A stretch of 64,000 nt of DNA, taken from assembly GCA_032622095.1 (NCBI GenBank), contig CP136062.1, forward strand, positions 194,873,887 to 194,937,886. Direction: 5' to 3'. Origin of the DNA: Siphonodentalium dalli. Its lineage: Eukaryota; Mollusca; Scaphopoda; Gadilida; Siphonodentaliidae. A program made the position numbers and the translations under genes. The notes under the pieces are model-generated. The model saw nothing but the letters and a program-made list of their open reading frames with translations. It ran no database searches and was not told where the DNA came from. Positions 50,284-58,501 of this stretch are shown piece by piece (the stretch's first letter is position 1; each line of letters opens with the position of its first letter).

Positions 50284-50965
50284 GGGACGTAATTATAGGG
50301 GGTCTCCGCGTTGAGAAGGTGTGTCCACCTTCAAATTCCCAACTATACACACCCTTAAACCACACCAAACAGAGGTTTGTGCGTAATTCAAATTGTGCAC
50401 GCCGTTGGGCTCTGATTCCCCCCATGCAACTGATCCTTCACTGTCCTGAATATTATTGTGGACTGTTCTAAATGGATCAGTAGTCTTGTTGCAGAAGTCC
50501 TGTGATGGGGGGTTCCACCTTGCCGACCATGCAGTACGAGAACAGTTTTGTAGATATGAACCTGGAAATTGCAAAATCATAACATCTAGTGGTCTAACAC
50601 CAGGCAAATTCACGCCCTGGTTTGTTTTTCACAAATCAATGATCAGTATTGACGAGCCACTGCATGTTGTTAGACCAGGGCATACCGGGTCGATCATGGT
50701 TCGGTCTGGTGTGAGAACGTTTTGAAATCTGAACATGAAACTTGATAAATTATTGACTTTCCTCAAGCTTTACATTTGTTGGATATTTCCAACCTGCTGT
50801 TGACCATATAGCCCGAATGTTTTTCTACCAAAAGTAGGAATATTTGCAAATGTTGGTCTAAAACTAAAAAAAAAAAAACGCACTAATACATTTTTGGAAA
50901 ATCAAACTGAATGACAGAATAATTTCAACGTATGTTTTGGTGTGTTAGGTATATGCAATATCCAA
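50284..50965. repeat. Dispersed repeat family R1, copy
   Basis: Colinear with 37540-38160 and 38800-38905 (GGGACGTAATTATAGGGGG, TAACATCTAGTGGTCTAACA, GAGAACGTTTTGAAATCTGA, TTTCAACGTAT). Non-coding. Confidence 0.6.
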
Positions 50966-51377
50966 CTGTTGACAAAAGTTGGGGTGATACACCCCACCCT
51001 CTCGATACACCCCACGTCCCCTATCGACCCTTTGTGCATAAGTACACCGTGAATGTGTTACACGATTGAATACAACCGTTCAGTTATTGTACCTTATGTG
51101 GTGGTGACTGATTTCTCATTTTAATATAGATATTTGACTTTTGAACGGACATGGCGCATTTGAACCCCAAGACTGTTGTATATTGTAGTGGCCGATAGTG
51201 ACACCAAATACTGATATACACACCTCATAGTCGGCACAATCTTACCGTCATCAGATCGACTTTTAGCTGTTTTCTTTGTTTCACTTAGACGTGAAGCAAA
51301 CGCTCTTTATTCGAACCATATAATGAATAGTGTACCATTAAACACCCTTTATATTTAACAAGTTTGATTTTTATACG
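50966..51377. other. No gene recognised
   Basis: Spacer; a fragment near 51290 (GCAAACGCTCTTTATT) resembles one end of repeat R2. Confidence 0.4.
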
Positions 51378-52000
51378 CCCGTTTGAAAAAAAACGGCCGC
51401 ATTATAGTATTGGTCTGTCCGTCCGGGCGTCCGTCCGTTAACCTGGTTTCCGGATGATAACTTTAGTTAGAGTGAACCAAATTCAATAAAATTTGGTATG
51501 TGGGTTTATGAGCCGAAAAGTAAGTTCAAGTTCGAATTTGGGTTCCGCCCGCCAATTTTCACCGGAATTATGCCCCTTATTTGTTGTCCGGATGATAACT
51601 TTAATATAGTTTATCGGAATGAATCCAAATTTGGTATATTACTTTCTCCCACCAAAACACAGGTCAAGTTCTAACTTGGGTTCTGGTACAGTTAGTTAGA
51701 GTGAACCGATTTCAATCAAATTTGGTATGTGGGTTTATTAGGAGAAAAGACAGCTCAAGTTCGAATTTGGGTTCCGTCCACCAATTTTCACCGGAGTTAT
51801 CCCCCTTATTTGACGTAATTTGACTTTAGAAAATCCCTGAAATTTGTTTTCCGGATGATAACTTTACTAGAGCTTATCGGATTCAATGATAATTTGGTAT
51901 ATTACTTTCTCCCACCAAAACACAGGTCAAGTTCAAATTTGAGTTCCGTCCGCCAATTTTTACCAGAGTTATGCCACTTTTTTACCAGTTTCCGCCGACC
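51378..52000. repeat. GTCC-headed tandem repeat
   Basis: A GTCTGTCCGTCCGGGCGTCC head is followed by three units starting CCGGATGATAACTTTA at about 51451, 51588 and 51851. Each carries AATTTGGTAT and TTCCGTCC(G/A)CCAATTTT(C/T)ACC. Layout resembles the array at 5623, with different sequence. Confidence 0.75.
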
Positions 52001-53215
52001 CAAGAGAGGGGGTATTTTGCACGCCCAGTGTAGCTCTTGTTCTACCTACATCCGGGTTTAGACCCAGACAAATATCCAAGTTCTTGGGATGAATATTCCC
52101 TTGCCCGACCCTTCGAAAGATTCCAACCCATTACCAGTTATATGACTAAATATTCCCCAACTAATATAAGGGGCAATTTCGGTCTTATATCTGACTAAAA
52201 GTGCATGCATGTAGGACATTCTTGGACCCTGGGTCTAAACCAACACATTTTACACCGAATAATGGTTGGATTATTAAATTAGCGTAATTGTATATTTGTG
52301 CTATCATAACATATTTTCTCAGTCAGAAAATTCCATCTGTTCTAGACGACACTCGAACGGTCTGGGAAATTACTTATGAAAGCTAATTATTGAAAATGTT
52401 ACCAAAACGAGTCAAAGAAAGACGCCAAACCCTTCCACTTTCGCCTCGTCCCTGGTTAATGCAATCCATTATCCACGCAGATGTCCATCATATAACCATA
52501 ACAACAAGTATAACGTCGGCCAAGAAAGCGAATGCGGATAACAATTTCTCTACATCATATATATTGTGCTGCAATTGGCTCACCATACACTACCCGTCGA
52601 TATGCTTAATTCTACCCGTAAAACAGTTTGCGATTTCAAAACGTGTACCGGTACGGGTAGCTACCAGTACCCGTACCGGTACCCGTACCCGTTTGAAATC
52701 GCAAACTCGCTATTAATTTATAGTTAATAATTAAGAATACTATTTGCAATTAGTCTATATGTTAGTGAAATTACAGCTGCATGTACATGTGTAGCAAACA
52801 TTGATTTTTAAATAAGTAATGTCATTCCGTGGTTACAGTGCATTTACGTCACCGCCTCTTGTTTACACGTCCTGTCAAGGTAATGTGAAAGAAACCCTCG
52901 ATACTTTTAGTCCAATTCTCAATGGAGGAACGAGTCGAAATATGTACTTCATCTCTGTACTCTTCCACCGGTGTGTGCCGTAGAGTTCCTGAGGTACAAT
53001 AGGACAAACATTGACAAACAGACGTGTGTATCCGAATTACGCTATTTACGTGATTCCTTAAACGGACATGGCTCATCGAACATCCAAATTGTGTCTACAT
53101 AATTTGGAGGGACGGATGTCATATGTTGGTAAATGCACGAACTATTGGTATGCCGCTTCATATGCTTTGAAAAACACTTGCCAAAGTCACAACCATTTTC
53201 GCCCGATGTCAGGCA
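52001..53215. other. No gene recognised
   Basis: A GGTACC-rich inverted-repeat end lies at 52630-52716. The remainder shows nothing supported. Confidence 0.4.
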
Positions 53216-53925
53216 AACGCTCTTTATTGCTACCATATGAGGAATAGAATAACAAGGAACAATCTTTTCTGTTCCATGTCGCGCAAATGGCTGTTTTTTT
53301 GTTTGGGACCCAAACACCTTGTTCATATTTGCATTGTTCATTACTTCAATGCGTATTTTTTGGGGTTTCAGAATGCTCGTAGAAAGGTATTTAAAGGTAC
53401 TCAATCCGATTCGATGGTCCCCATATCAACAGATTCCAACAACAACAACAACACATATTTTGAAATGCCGCTTCAGTAATCAGAATCGATTAATTGCCCA
53501 AAAATAATGCTAACCACACTCCACTATAGTATAAAAATGTCCAAAACCTGTTATTTATCAAAATTTTGAACAATGAAATTTTGCCGGTTTGTCAAAAAGC
53601 TGACAAAAAAGCCACTCGATTTTAAAGTTATCCATCTTCGTCTGCCATTTGGTCTTCTCGTCGACTTTTACTGGGCCACTATATATTCCCGGTGGTGAAA
53701 AATAATAGATTTTAAAAATCGATATCTGAGCTTTGATGGATGGGTTCCTCGACTCGAATCAAATATTTTTTACCCCCCCCCCCCCGAAGCCAAATAAATA
53801 GTAATTGAGGGGTGCTTAATCGAATTGAGTACCTTTAAGATATTTATCGACATATTTCGATACCGGAAAAAATTCAAAAACTAATAATATTATTCGTATT
53901 TTGGAGCGCAAACCGACATGTGGCT
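53216..53925 (-). repeat. Dispersed repeat R2, split by an insertion
   Basis: The left part (GCAAACGCTCTTTATTGCTACC...CGTAGAAAGGTA) and the right part (AAGATATTTATCGACATATTTC...GGAGCGCAAACC) are together the reverse complement of 35925-36180. The 448-bp element at 53391-53838 separates them. Confidence 0.75.
53391..53838. mobile_element. 448-bp non-autonomous element flanked by TTAA
   Basis: TTAAAGGTACTCAATCCGAT at the left and ATTGAGTACCTTTAA at the right form inverted ends. Comparison with the empty site in repeat R2 (36013-36016) shows one TTAA before insertion and two after, so TTAA is the target duplication. Inside are an (AAC)n tract and a C-run but no ORF. TTAA targeting is typical of piggyBac-type transposases. 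Confidence 0.8.
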
Positions 53926-53938
53926 TTAATTAATAGTT

Positions 53939-54031
53939 CATGGGCTACAACATAGTAATTACATGGGCTACAACAGGGTAATTACATGGGCTACAACAGG
54001 GTAATTACATGGGCTACAACAGGATAATTAC
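53939..54031. repeat. 23-bp tandem repeat, 4 copies
   Basis: ATGGGCTACAACAGGGTAAT-type unit repeated four times with a few substitutions. No coding relevance. Confidence 0.9.
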
Positions 54032-54367
54032 AACAAAGCCGCTCGAATAAATACATGTACGACCGACCTCGTATGGTATAGGAATATATGAGTCTAGAAT
54101 GCATAAAGTAACAAGGGGCCTTACATATAATACCGCTCTAAATATAGGATTAAGAACATGGCTAAGGAATTTCAGTGATATGTGCTTAAAAGCTATCTGG
54201 ATTTCCGCCACATGTTCAAAGAACCCCCCTCTTTTGTCTTACAGACAACAGACACATTTAAAAACAAAACTGGTCTGGAATTCGATCGGAAACAATATCG
54301 TAAAAAGATTAACAGTCTTCATTAAACCTGTTTCACGTGTTTCTTTTCTCTGGTTAACATTAGAGAT

Positions 54368-54879
54368 GGATTATCTCTTTAAATAACAAATTATAAATAG
54401 TTGCGTGGGTATAAAATAATAGATATAAACTGAAGACCCCTGTCCAGAAAAGCTTCTATCAATTAATATTGATTTTATTTCGAATATTAAATCGGGACCG
54501 TTTATGTTACTATTTTCAGAACAGACCATTCGGATGATACCATATTGCGATATAGAGCACTGGGCAGTTCCTATGGCTTCGCACCGAAAGTCAAATGTCC
54601 CAGATTGATTGTTTGTATTGTTTCGTTCCACATATATAAGCGATGATGAGTCTAATTAATGTTTATTTGTGACAAAATTGTACAATAAAATTTCCGGTCT
54701 CTGTTAACAGTAACCACTATTGTTCGTTAGCTGAACAAACACACCTTTTTAGACCAGAAAATATTCGAAATAAAATTAATATTAATCGATAGAAGCATTT
54801 CCGGACAGGAGTCTTCGATTCAAATATAATATGTTATACCCCGGTAACTATATAATACATGTTTACAAAGAGATAATCC
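54368..54879. mobile_element. 512-bp foldback element, about 120-bp inverted ends
   Basis: GGATTATCTCTTT at 54368 pairs with AAAGAGATAATCC ending at 54879. The arms run inward through GAAGACCCCTGTCC, GCTTCTATC(A/G)ATTAAT and TTTTATTTCGAATATT at roughly 80% identity. Non-coding interior. It ends a few hundred bases left of the Polinton genes. Confidence 0.75.
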
Positions 54880-55029
54880 ACCTTTAACTTATGTCAGCTT
54901 CCGGTGGGCAAGACATGGTACCTCTATGTGTGGACTATTTTGCTAATGGATCCCCATTACTCACATGTTGGGTCAGAAAAGAGCATAATTTACTAATACT
55001 TCAATTTTTTCTCGGATTCTAATGCCATT

Positions 55030-55064
55030 GTGTCCAGCGAAGGGCGTTCCCCTTCGCTGGACAC
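55030..55064. repeat. Short perfect hairpin, 15-nt arms
   Basis: GTGTCCAGCGAAGGG pairs with CCCTTCGCTGGACAC around a CGTTC loop. It stands between the foldback element and the first Polinton promoter repeat and could belong to the element's left end, but no terminal repeat partner is in the window. Confidence 0.7.
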
Positions 55065-55290
55065 ACTGAACTTAGAATAATACCGAGCAAAAATCGAAGC
55101 ATTGGTAAATTGTGCAACTTTACCAGTGCATTTTTAACAAAAGCGAAAGTCTTCGAATAAATAAAATAAATAAAATGTACTCGTAGAAGTTACCTTTCAG
55201 TGAAATATGATATGAGATAATGGTAAAATGGTACTTATAAAACTTCTCCGAGTCAAATCGGTGTTTTATTCGTAGAAATATGATGTTTTT

Positions 55291-55377
55291 GACAAAAAAA
55301 GAAAACACACTTGATTTAACGTTCGGGGGAAATTTGGTAAGATACACAATGACGTCGTCAGCGACGCCCGCGCATCT
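55291..55377 (+). promoter_or_regulatory. Single copy of the Polinton promoter repeat
   Basis: Matches one arm of the inverted repeat at 57436-57600 with few differences: ACACACTTGATTTAACGTTC, GGGGGAAATTTGGTAAGATA, ATGACGTCGTCAGCGACG. It lies 71 bp before the ATG at 55449, in the same position relative to its gene as the arms at 57 kb. The CRE-like core ACGTCGTCA is shared by all three putative promoters. Confidence 0.7.
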
Positions 55378-55448
55378 CACATAGTTGATCCTCGAAGATG
55401 TTACCGTTATTACATGCGTGAATTGTAACGTTAGCGTCATTTTGAAAC

Positions 55449-55895
55449 ATGGATCCAGTAACGGAATTTCTCAAGACTATTGATGTGCAGTACGATCATG
55501 TTCCTGCAACGCAAATGTCGACTCCACTGTGTGCGGGAAATGTGACACCACGGGTAGAACAGCAACAGGTACCAACGGTGTATCCGCGAACGGATCAACA
55601 ACCAGTGTATATACCGCTGGTGAAAACACAACAAATGATTCAACCTGTTATATACCAAGTTATCAACAGTTCGCAATGGGAAGAACAGACAAAGTTGTTA
55701 CGGAATATTTGTCAGGAGATGAAGGACTTGCGAAAGCAGTTAACACACAGATCGGTTGAATGTACAATCAACTTGAAACCTGAGGCGATTGACATACCAA
55801 TTCAAGTACATGGTTTCCAGAAAGAACCAACGAAGCGATCAACATTTGGATCACGAGGGAAGGATTTAACAGTGATGAAGAAACAAAAGAAATGA
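55449..55895 (+). CDS. Polinton left-arm protein A, 148 aa, unknown
   Basis: Intact ORF from the first ATG after the promoter repeat. The N-terminal half is rich in glutamine, proline, valine and threonine (VEQQQVPTVYPRTDQQPVYI) and looks disordered. Residues about 70-100 form a predicted amphipathic or short coiled-coil segment (WEEQTKLLRNICQEMKDLRK). The C-terminus is basic and ends KKQKK, a plausible nuclear signal. The stop is followed within 20 bp by an exact histone-type stem-loop. I do not recognise a family. A nuclear regulatory or DNA-associated role is only a guess from composition. Still open, unlike the polymerase and ATPase genes. Confidence 0.7.
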   Translation: MDPVTEFLKTIDVQYDHVPATQMSTPLCAGNVTPRVEQQQVPTVYPRTDQQPVYIPLVKTQQMIQPVIYQVINSSQWEEQTKLLRNICQEMKDLRKQLTHRSVECTINLKPEAIDIPIQVHGFQKEPTKRSTFGSRGKDLTVMKKQKK

Positions 55896-55913
55896 TTTTA
55901 TATTATTTTAAAC

Positions 55914-55958
55914 GGCCCTTTTCAGGGCCACTTAAAATTCACGAAAGATACGCTCTGC
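55914..55958 (+). terminator. Histone-type 3' stem-loop and downstream element
   Basis: GGCCCT-TTTC-AGGGCC (55914-55929) is an exact fit to the metazoan replication-dependent histone mRNA stem-loop: 6-bp stem, 4-nt loop, preceded by AAAC and followed by ACTTA. ACGAAAGATACGCTCTGC begins 12 bp later, a purine-rich block in the place where the U7 snRNA-pairing histone downstream element sits. It begins 18 bp after the stop codon of protein A. Function is inferred from the match. Confidence 0.8.
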
Positions 55959-56880
55959 AATATTATGCTACATGGTGATCGGATTATGAAGGGGCGGTAG
56001 TCGGGGGGGGGGGGGGGGGCGGAAAAAAACTGCGGGACACAACGTACCGGGGGTGGGGGTGTACATAGGCGTCAAAAATGTATACGTAATTTTTTTCCTT
56101 ATTCATTTAGGGGGGGGGGGGGTTGTCGGTAAAACAATTTGCATGTAATTGTTTTCCAAATATGTATTTTCAGACTCACAACTTCAATTTTCTCTCATTT
56201 TATAGAATATGGATTAACCTTAATATCCAAATCATATATACATGAGTAGTACAATCCACCTAAAACAATTTTGGATAACCACTCTGTTGGTTTACATGTG
56301 GTATTGACCCCATTAACCCTCTTAATAATGCCGACTATGTCAGTGTCTACCAGTCGAATGCAGAATTCTACCCTGCGATCGCTTATCTGGCAATGTTTTA
56401 CTGCAGAACTATCCCATGTATGCTGATGTATTAAACAATTTCTCCTCCAATGGTATCAGAAAACAGTTATATGCTGGTATCTCACTCATCTCATTTGCAT
56501 CTTTTTCAAAGTCGAGGTAATGACTAGTTGTCATTTTTTAAAGTGCATACAAAGCGTTGCGATCACCAATATACATGTTTGTACATGTCATGACATCACG
56601 AGGTACACATCTGCGTTCTACTCTGTTCTACTCTGCAGTTTTTGCTGTTTTTTTTGGGGGGGGGGGGGGGTACCCAAACTGAAGAAAACAGTTTTTTCCA
56701 CCCTGTGTCTGCAGTTTGTTCCCCCCCCCCCCTGCGGTAGTGGGTTTTTTTTAATTGTTAGGGAAGTATTCTTTGATAAATTATGTGAACATTCTCTCCA
56801 AGTTCAGGATGAATGAACGAGTATTTTTGAGAAATTATGTGAACATTATCTCCAAGTTCAGGAAGAATGAACAAATCGTA
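55959..56880. other. Non-coding spacer with long G and C runs
   Basis: Holds G-runs of 17 (56003-56019), 13 (56110-56122) and 15 (56656-56670) and a C-run of 12 (56721-56732), plus a roughly 50-bp tandem duplication of TTATGTGAACATT(C/A)TCTCCAAGTTCAGGA at 56778-56875. The 98-codon ORF across it reads through these tracts and is not called. No gene seen. Confidence 0.6.
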
Positions 56881-56895
56881 CAATAGAAATGTTAG

Positions 56896-56945
56896 AGCGT
56901 ATCTGTCGAAAAATTTGTGAGGCCCTGAAAAGAAACAAAAGGGCC
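56896..56945 (-). terminator. Histone-type 3' stem-loop, loop expanded
   Basis: On the minus strand GGCCCT (56945-56940) and AGGGCC (56926-56921) form the same stem as the two other signals, but the loop is 13 nt (TTTGTTTCTTTTC) instead of TTTC, consistent with a 9-nt duplication. The downstream block CGACAGATACGCTCT matches the CGAAAGATACGCTCT element of the other two. It follows the stop of the minus-strand ORF at 56959 by 13 bp. Confidence 0.7.
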
Positions 56946-56958
56946 GTTTTGAATGGTT

Positions 56959-57387
56959 TCAAAAGAAACCGCACTGTGTATTTGGGTTTGAATAAACCTG
57001 GAAGTTATCTTGGGAACATCGCAACCAAATGGCATAATTGCACGGCTGTCCTGTCTGTATTCCCCAGAGCGGCAATAATTCGTATACCCTGTGCCCTGAG
57101 AAGATCGTGATAGAACGCTGCAGTAAGGTAGCCTCGAGTCGAACCATCAGTATTGACGATCCCAGCAATCTGGTGTATCCGAACAACCATGGTGGTAATC
57201 CGAAAACCCGATATCTGTGATCTGTCATCAGCATAACGCTATATCTGTAGATATCGAAGAAGTTATCTACAGTACCCGTTGTCGCTAAGCTCAAAGACTT
57301 CCAGATCATCTGCACTTCATCCCCAAAGACACCTATTACCATCAACCCCTCCTCCAAATAACTCCGATACAGATCTCGGTAATCCAT
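56959..57387 (-). CDS. Polinton left-arm protein B, 142 aa, unknown (possibly frameshifted)
   Basis: Minus-strand ORF starting 48 bp beyond the left arm of the divergent promoter and ending just before a histone-type signal. The first about 65 residues (MDYRDLYRSYLEEGLMVIGV...) look protein-like. From about 57190 a second minus frame (ending at 57005) looks at least as protein-like (GYLTAAFYHDLLRAQGIRII), so a frameshift near 57190-57200 is possible and the annotated C-terminus may be wrong. No family recognised. Position and signals put it in one transcription programme with proteins A and C. Confidence 0.5.
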   Translation of the reverse strand: MDYRDLYRSYLEEGLMVIGVFGDEVQMIWKSLSLATTGTVDNFFDIYRYSVMLMTDHRYRVFGLPPWLFGYTRLLGSSILMVRLEATLLQRSITIFSGHRVYELLPLWGIQTGQPCNYAIWLRCSQDNFQVYSNPNTQCGFF

Positions 57388-57435
57388 TTCGGTATGAATG
57401 AAGAATGGTGGATGTATGTTTAATTGTTTTATTGA

Positions 57436-57600
57436 AAACGCGCGGGCGCCGCTGACGACGTCATTGCGTATTTTACCAAATTTCCCCCGAACGTCAAATC
57501 AAGTGTGTTTCTTTTTGTCAAAAAGAAACACACTTGATTTGACGTTCGGGGGAAATTTGGTAAAATACGCAATGACGTCGTCACCGGCGTCCGCGCGTTT
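57436..57600. promoter_or_regulatory. Bidirectional promoter: inverted repeat, 81-nt arms
   Basis: Arms 57436-57516 and 57520-57600 match at 79 of 81 positions around a 3-nt centre. Each arm carries ACACACTTGATTTGACGTTC, GGGGGAAATTTGGTAAAAT and ATGACGTCGTCA, pointing outwards to an ATG 48 bp away on the left (57387, minus) and 42 bp away on the right (57643, plus). The symmetrical layout indicates co-expression of the two flanking genes. CATATAATATGG follows the right arm and may act as a TATA-like element. Confidence 0.75.
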
Positions 57601-57642
57601 CATATAATATGGAGCGCAGTGTAGCGTTTTTTTATCTTCAAA

Positions 57643-57984
57643 ATGTTCTCTAAACTAAAAGAGAAAATTTTGCTAAAATTCTCTGCCGATGCTCGATTAA
57701 TAAAGCATTGGCAGAGGAATGTTAGAGATTCGGAGAGACACAAGTTAGAGATTAGAGCTGGAGTTCAAGAATTCCTGCAAAGACGGAGACCTTCTGCCAA
57801 GTTGTACGGGTCACATCCAGAATGGAAACCCACGTATAAGGGAGAATTATATCCAGATTTGTCTGGATATAATCCTCCAAGACCACTGCCAATGTGGATT
57901 ACCACTGAGGCAGTGGAATATGTGGGGGATCCATACTGGAGGCCCACACACAACAAGGGAGGACTTTATCCTGATTTGTCTTAA
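57643..57984 (+). CDS. Polinton left-arm protein C, 113 aa, unknown, YPDLS repeats
   Basis: Intact ORF from the first ATG after the right arm of the divergent promoter. The N-terminal half is basic and helical (MFSKLKEKILLKFSADARLI, then RRRPSAK near residue 48). The C-terminal half contains two related units: EWKPTYKGELYPDLSGYNPP at about residues 60-79 and YWRPTHNKGGLYPDLS at the end. Short tyrosine/proline repeats of this kind can be docking or adaptor motifs, which is speculation. It ends 28 bp before an exact histone-type stem-loop. No family recognised. Confidence 0.7.
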   Translation: MFSKLKEKILLKFSADARLIKHWQRNVRDSERHKLEIRAGVQEFLQRRRPSAKLYGSHPEWKPTYKGELYPDLSGYNPPRPLPMWITTEAVEYVGDPYWRPTHNKGGLYPDLS

Positions 57985-58012
57985 TTTTTGTGACTCAGTA
58001 AAAAATTTAAAC

Positions 58013-58060
58013 GGCCCTTTTCAGGGCCACTCAAATTATTCGAAAGATACGCTCTGAAAT
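58013..58060 (+). terminator. Histone-type 3' stem-loop and downstream element
   Basis: GGCCCT-TTTC-AGGGCC at 58013-58028, preceded by AAAC and followed by ACTCA; CGAAAGATACGCTCTGAAAT begins 12 bp later at 58041. It is almost the same as the signal after protein A, including the downstream block. It follows the stop of protein C by 28 bp. No AATAAA lies between stop and stem-loop. Confidence 0.8.
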
Positions 58061-58186
58061 TGCTAAAAAAAACGTAACAAGTAAATAAAATAAATAATAT
58101 TTTATTCACCATTTTTAACTTTCTTGGAAGATTCTCGCGATGCACGTCTTTTTCTCTTTCTGATAGGCAAAGTGTTTTTGCTTAAT

Positions 58187-58501
58187 TTAAGTATCGTCAG
58201 CTCCTTTGGCTACAGCGTTTATCACTTCCATCTGCGAATCCTCCGTGTTTAGAATAGTGATTTCATCATTTGACGCCTCGTTGAGGCATTCACCACTCTC
58301 AGTTTTCACATCCGCGATCTCGTTAATTGATATCGCTGTTGAGTTGCATTGTTCCCCACTTTCAGCTTTCACATCCGCGATCTCGATAGTTGATGTCTCA
58401 GGTTGATCAATGTTCATTAAACTAGCATCATATGGTGTGAGATAATCGTTGTCTGATGTGTGCGTCCAAGTAGACTTCCCAGGAGTAGATTCACTCACCA
58501 T
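58187..58501 (-). CDS. Acidic protein E, about 104 aa, overlapping start
   Basis: The first ATG (58501-58499) overlaps the stop of the upstream minus ORF in the pentamer TGATG. The protein is acidic and serine/threonine-rich and has a duplicated segment (EIADVKAESGEQCN and EIADVKTESGECLN, about residues 40-70). The VKAES/VKTES words match the form of a SUMO-attachment site (hydrophobic-K-x-E). Directly after its stop another frame reads a lysine/arginine-rich stretch (PIRKRKRR near 58140), so a nuclear tail may have been lost by a 1-nt shift. An AATAAA-type signal follows near 58095 on the minus strand. Family unknown. Confidence 0.55.
   Translation of the reverse strand: MVSESTPGKSTWTHTSDNDYLTPYDASLMNIDQPETSTIEIADVKAESGEQCNSTAISINEIADVKTESGECLNEASNDEITILNTEDSQMEVINAVAKGADDT

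Larger units (their letters stand above)
49807..52715. repeat. Inverted pair of GGTACC-rich ends, 2.9 kb apart
   Basis: TTATTAGCGAGTTTGCGAT followed by CGGGTACGGGTACCGGTA at the left faces TACCCGTACCCGTTTGAAATC and GCAAACTCGCTATTAA at the right. This could be the ends of one element that has absorbed other repeats, or two solitary copies. Confidence 0.45.

Noticed and set aside
53042-53404. 120-codon minus ORF with Cys/His residues, zinc-finger-like
   Set aside because: Spacing does not fit a C2H2 finger, and it lies over repeat R2, whose other copy at 36 kb is not open in the same frame.
55120-55440. Minus-strand 106-codon ORF before protein A
   Set aside because: Runs antisense through the promoter repeat; composition is atypical and there is no start context or terminator.
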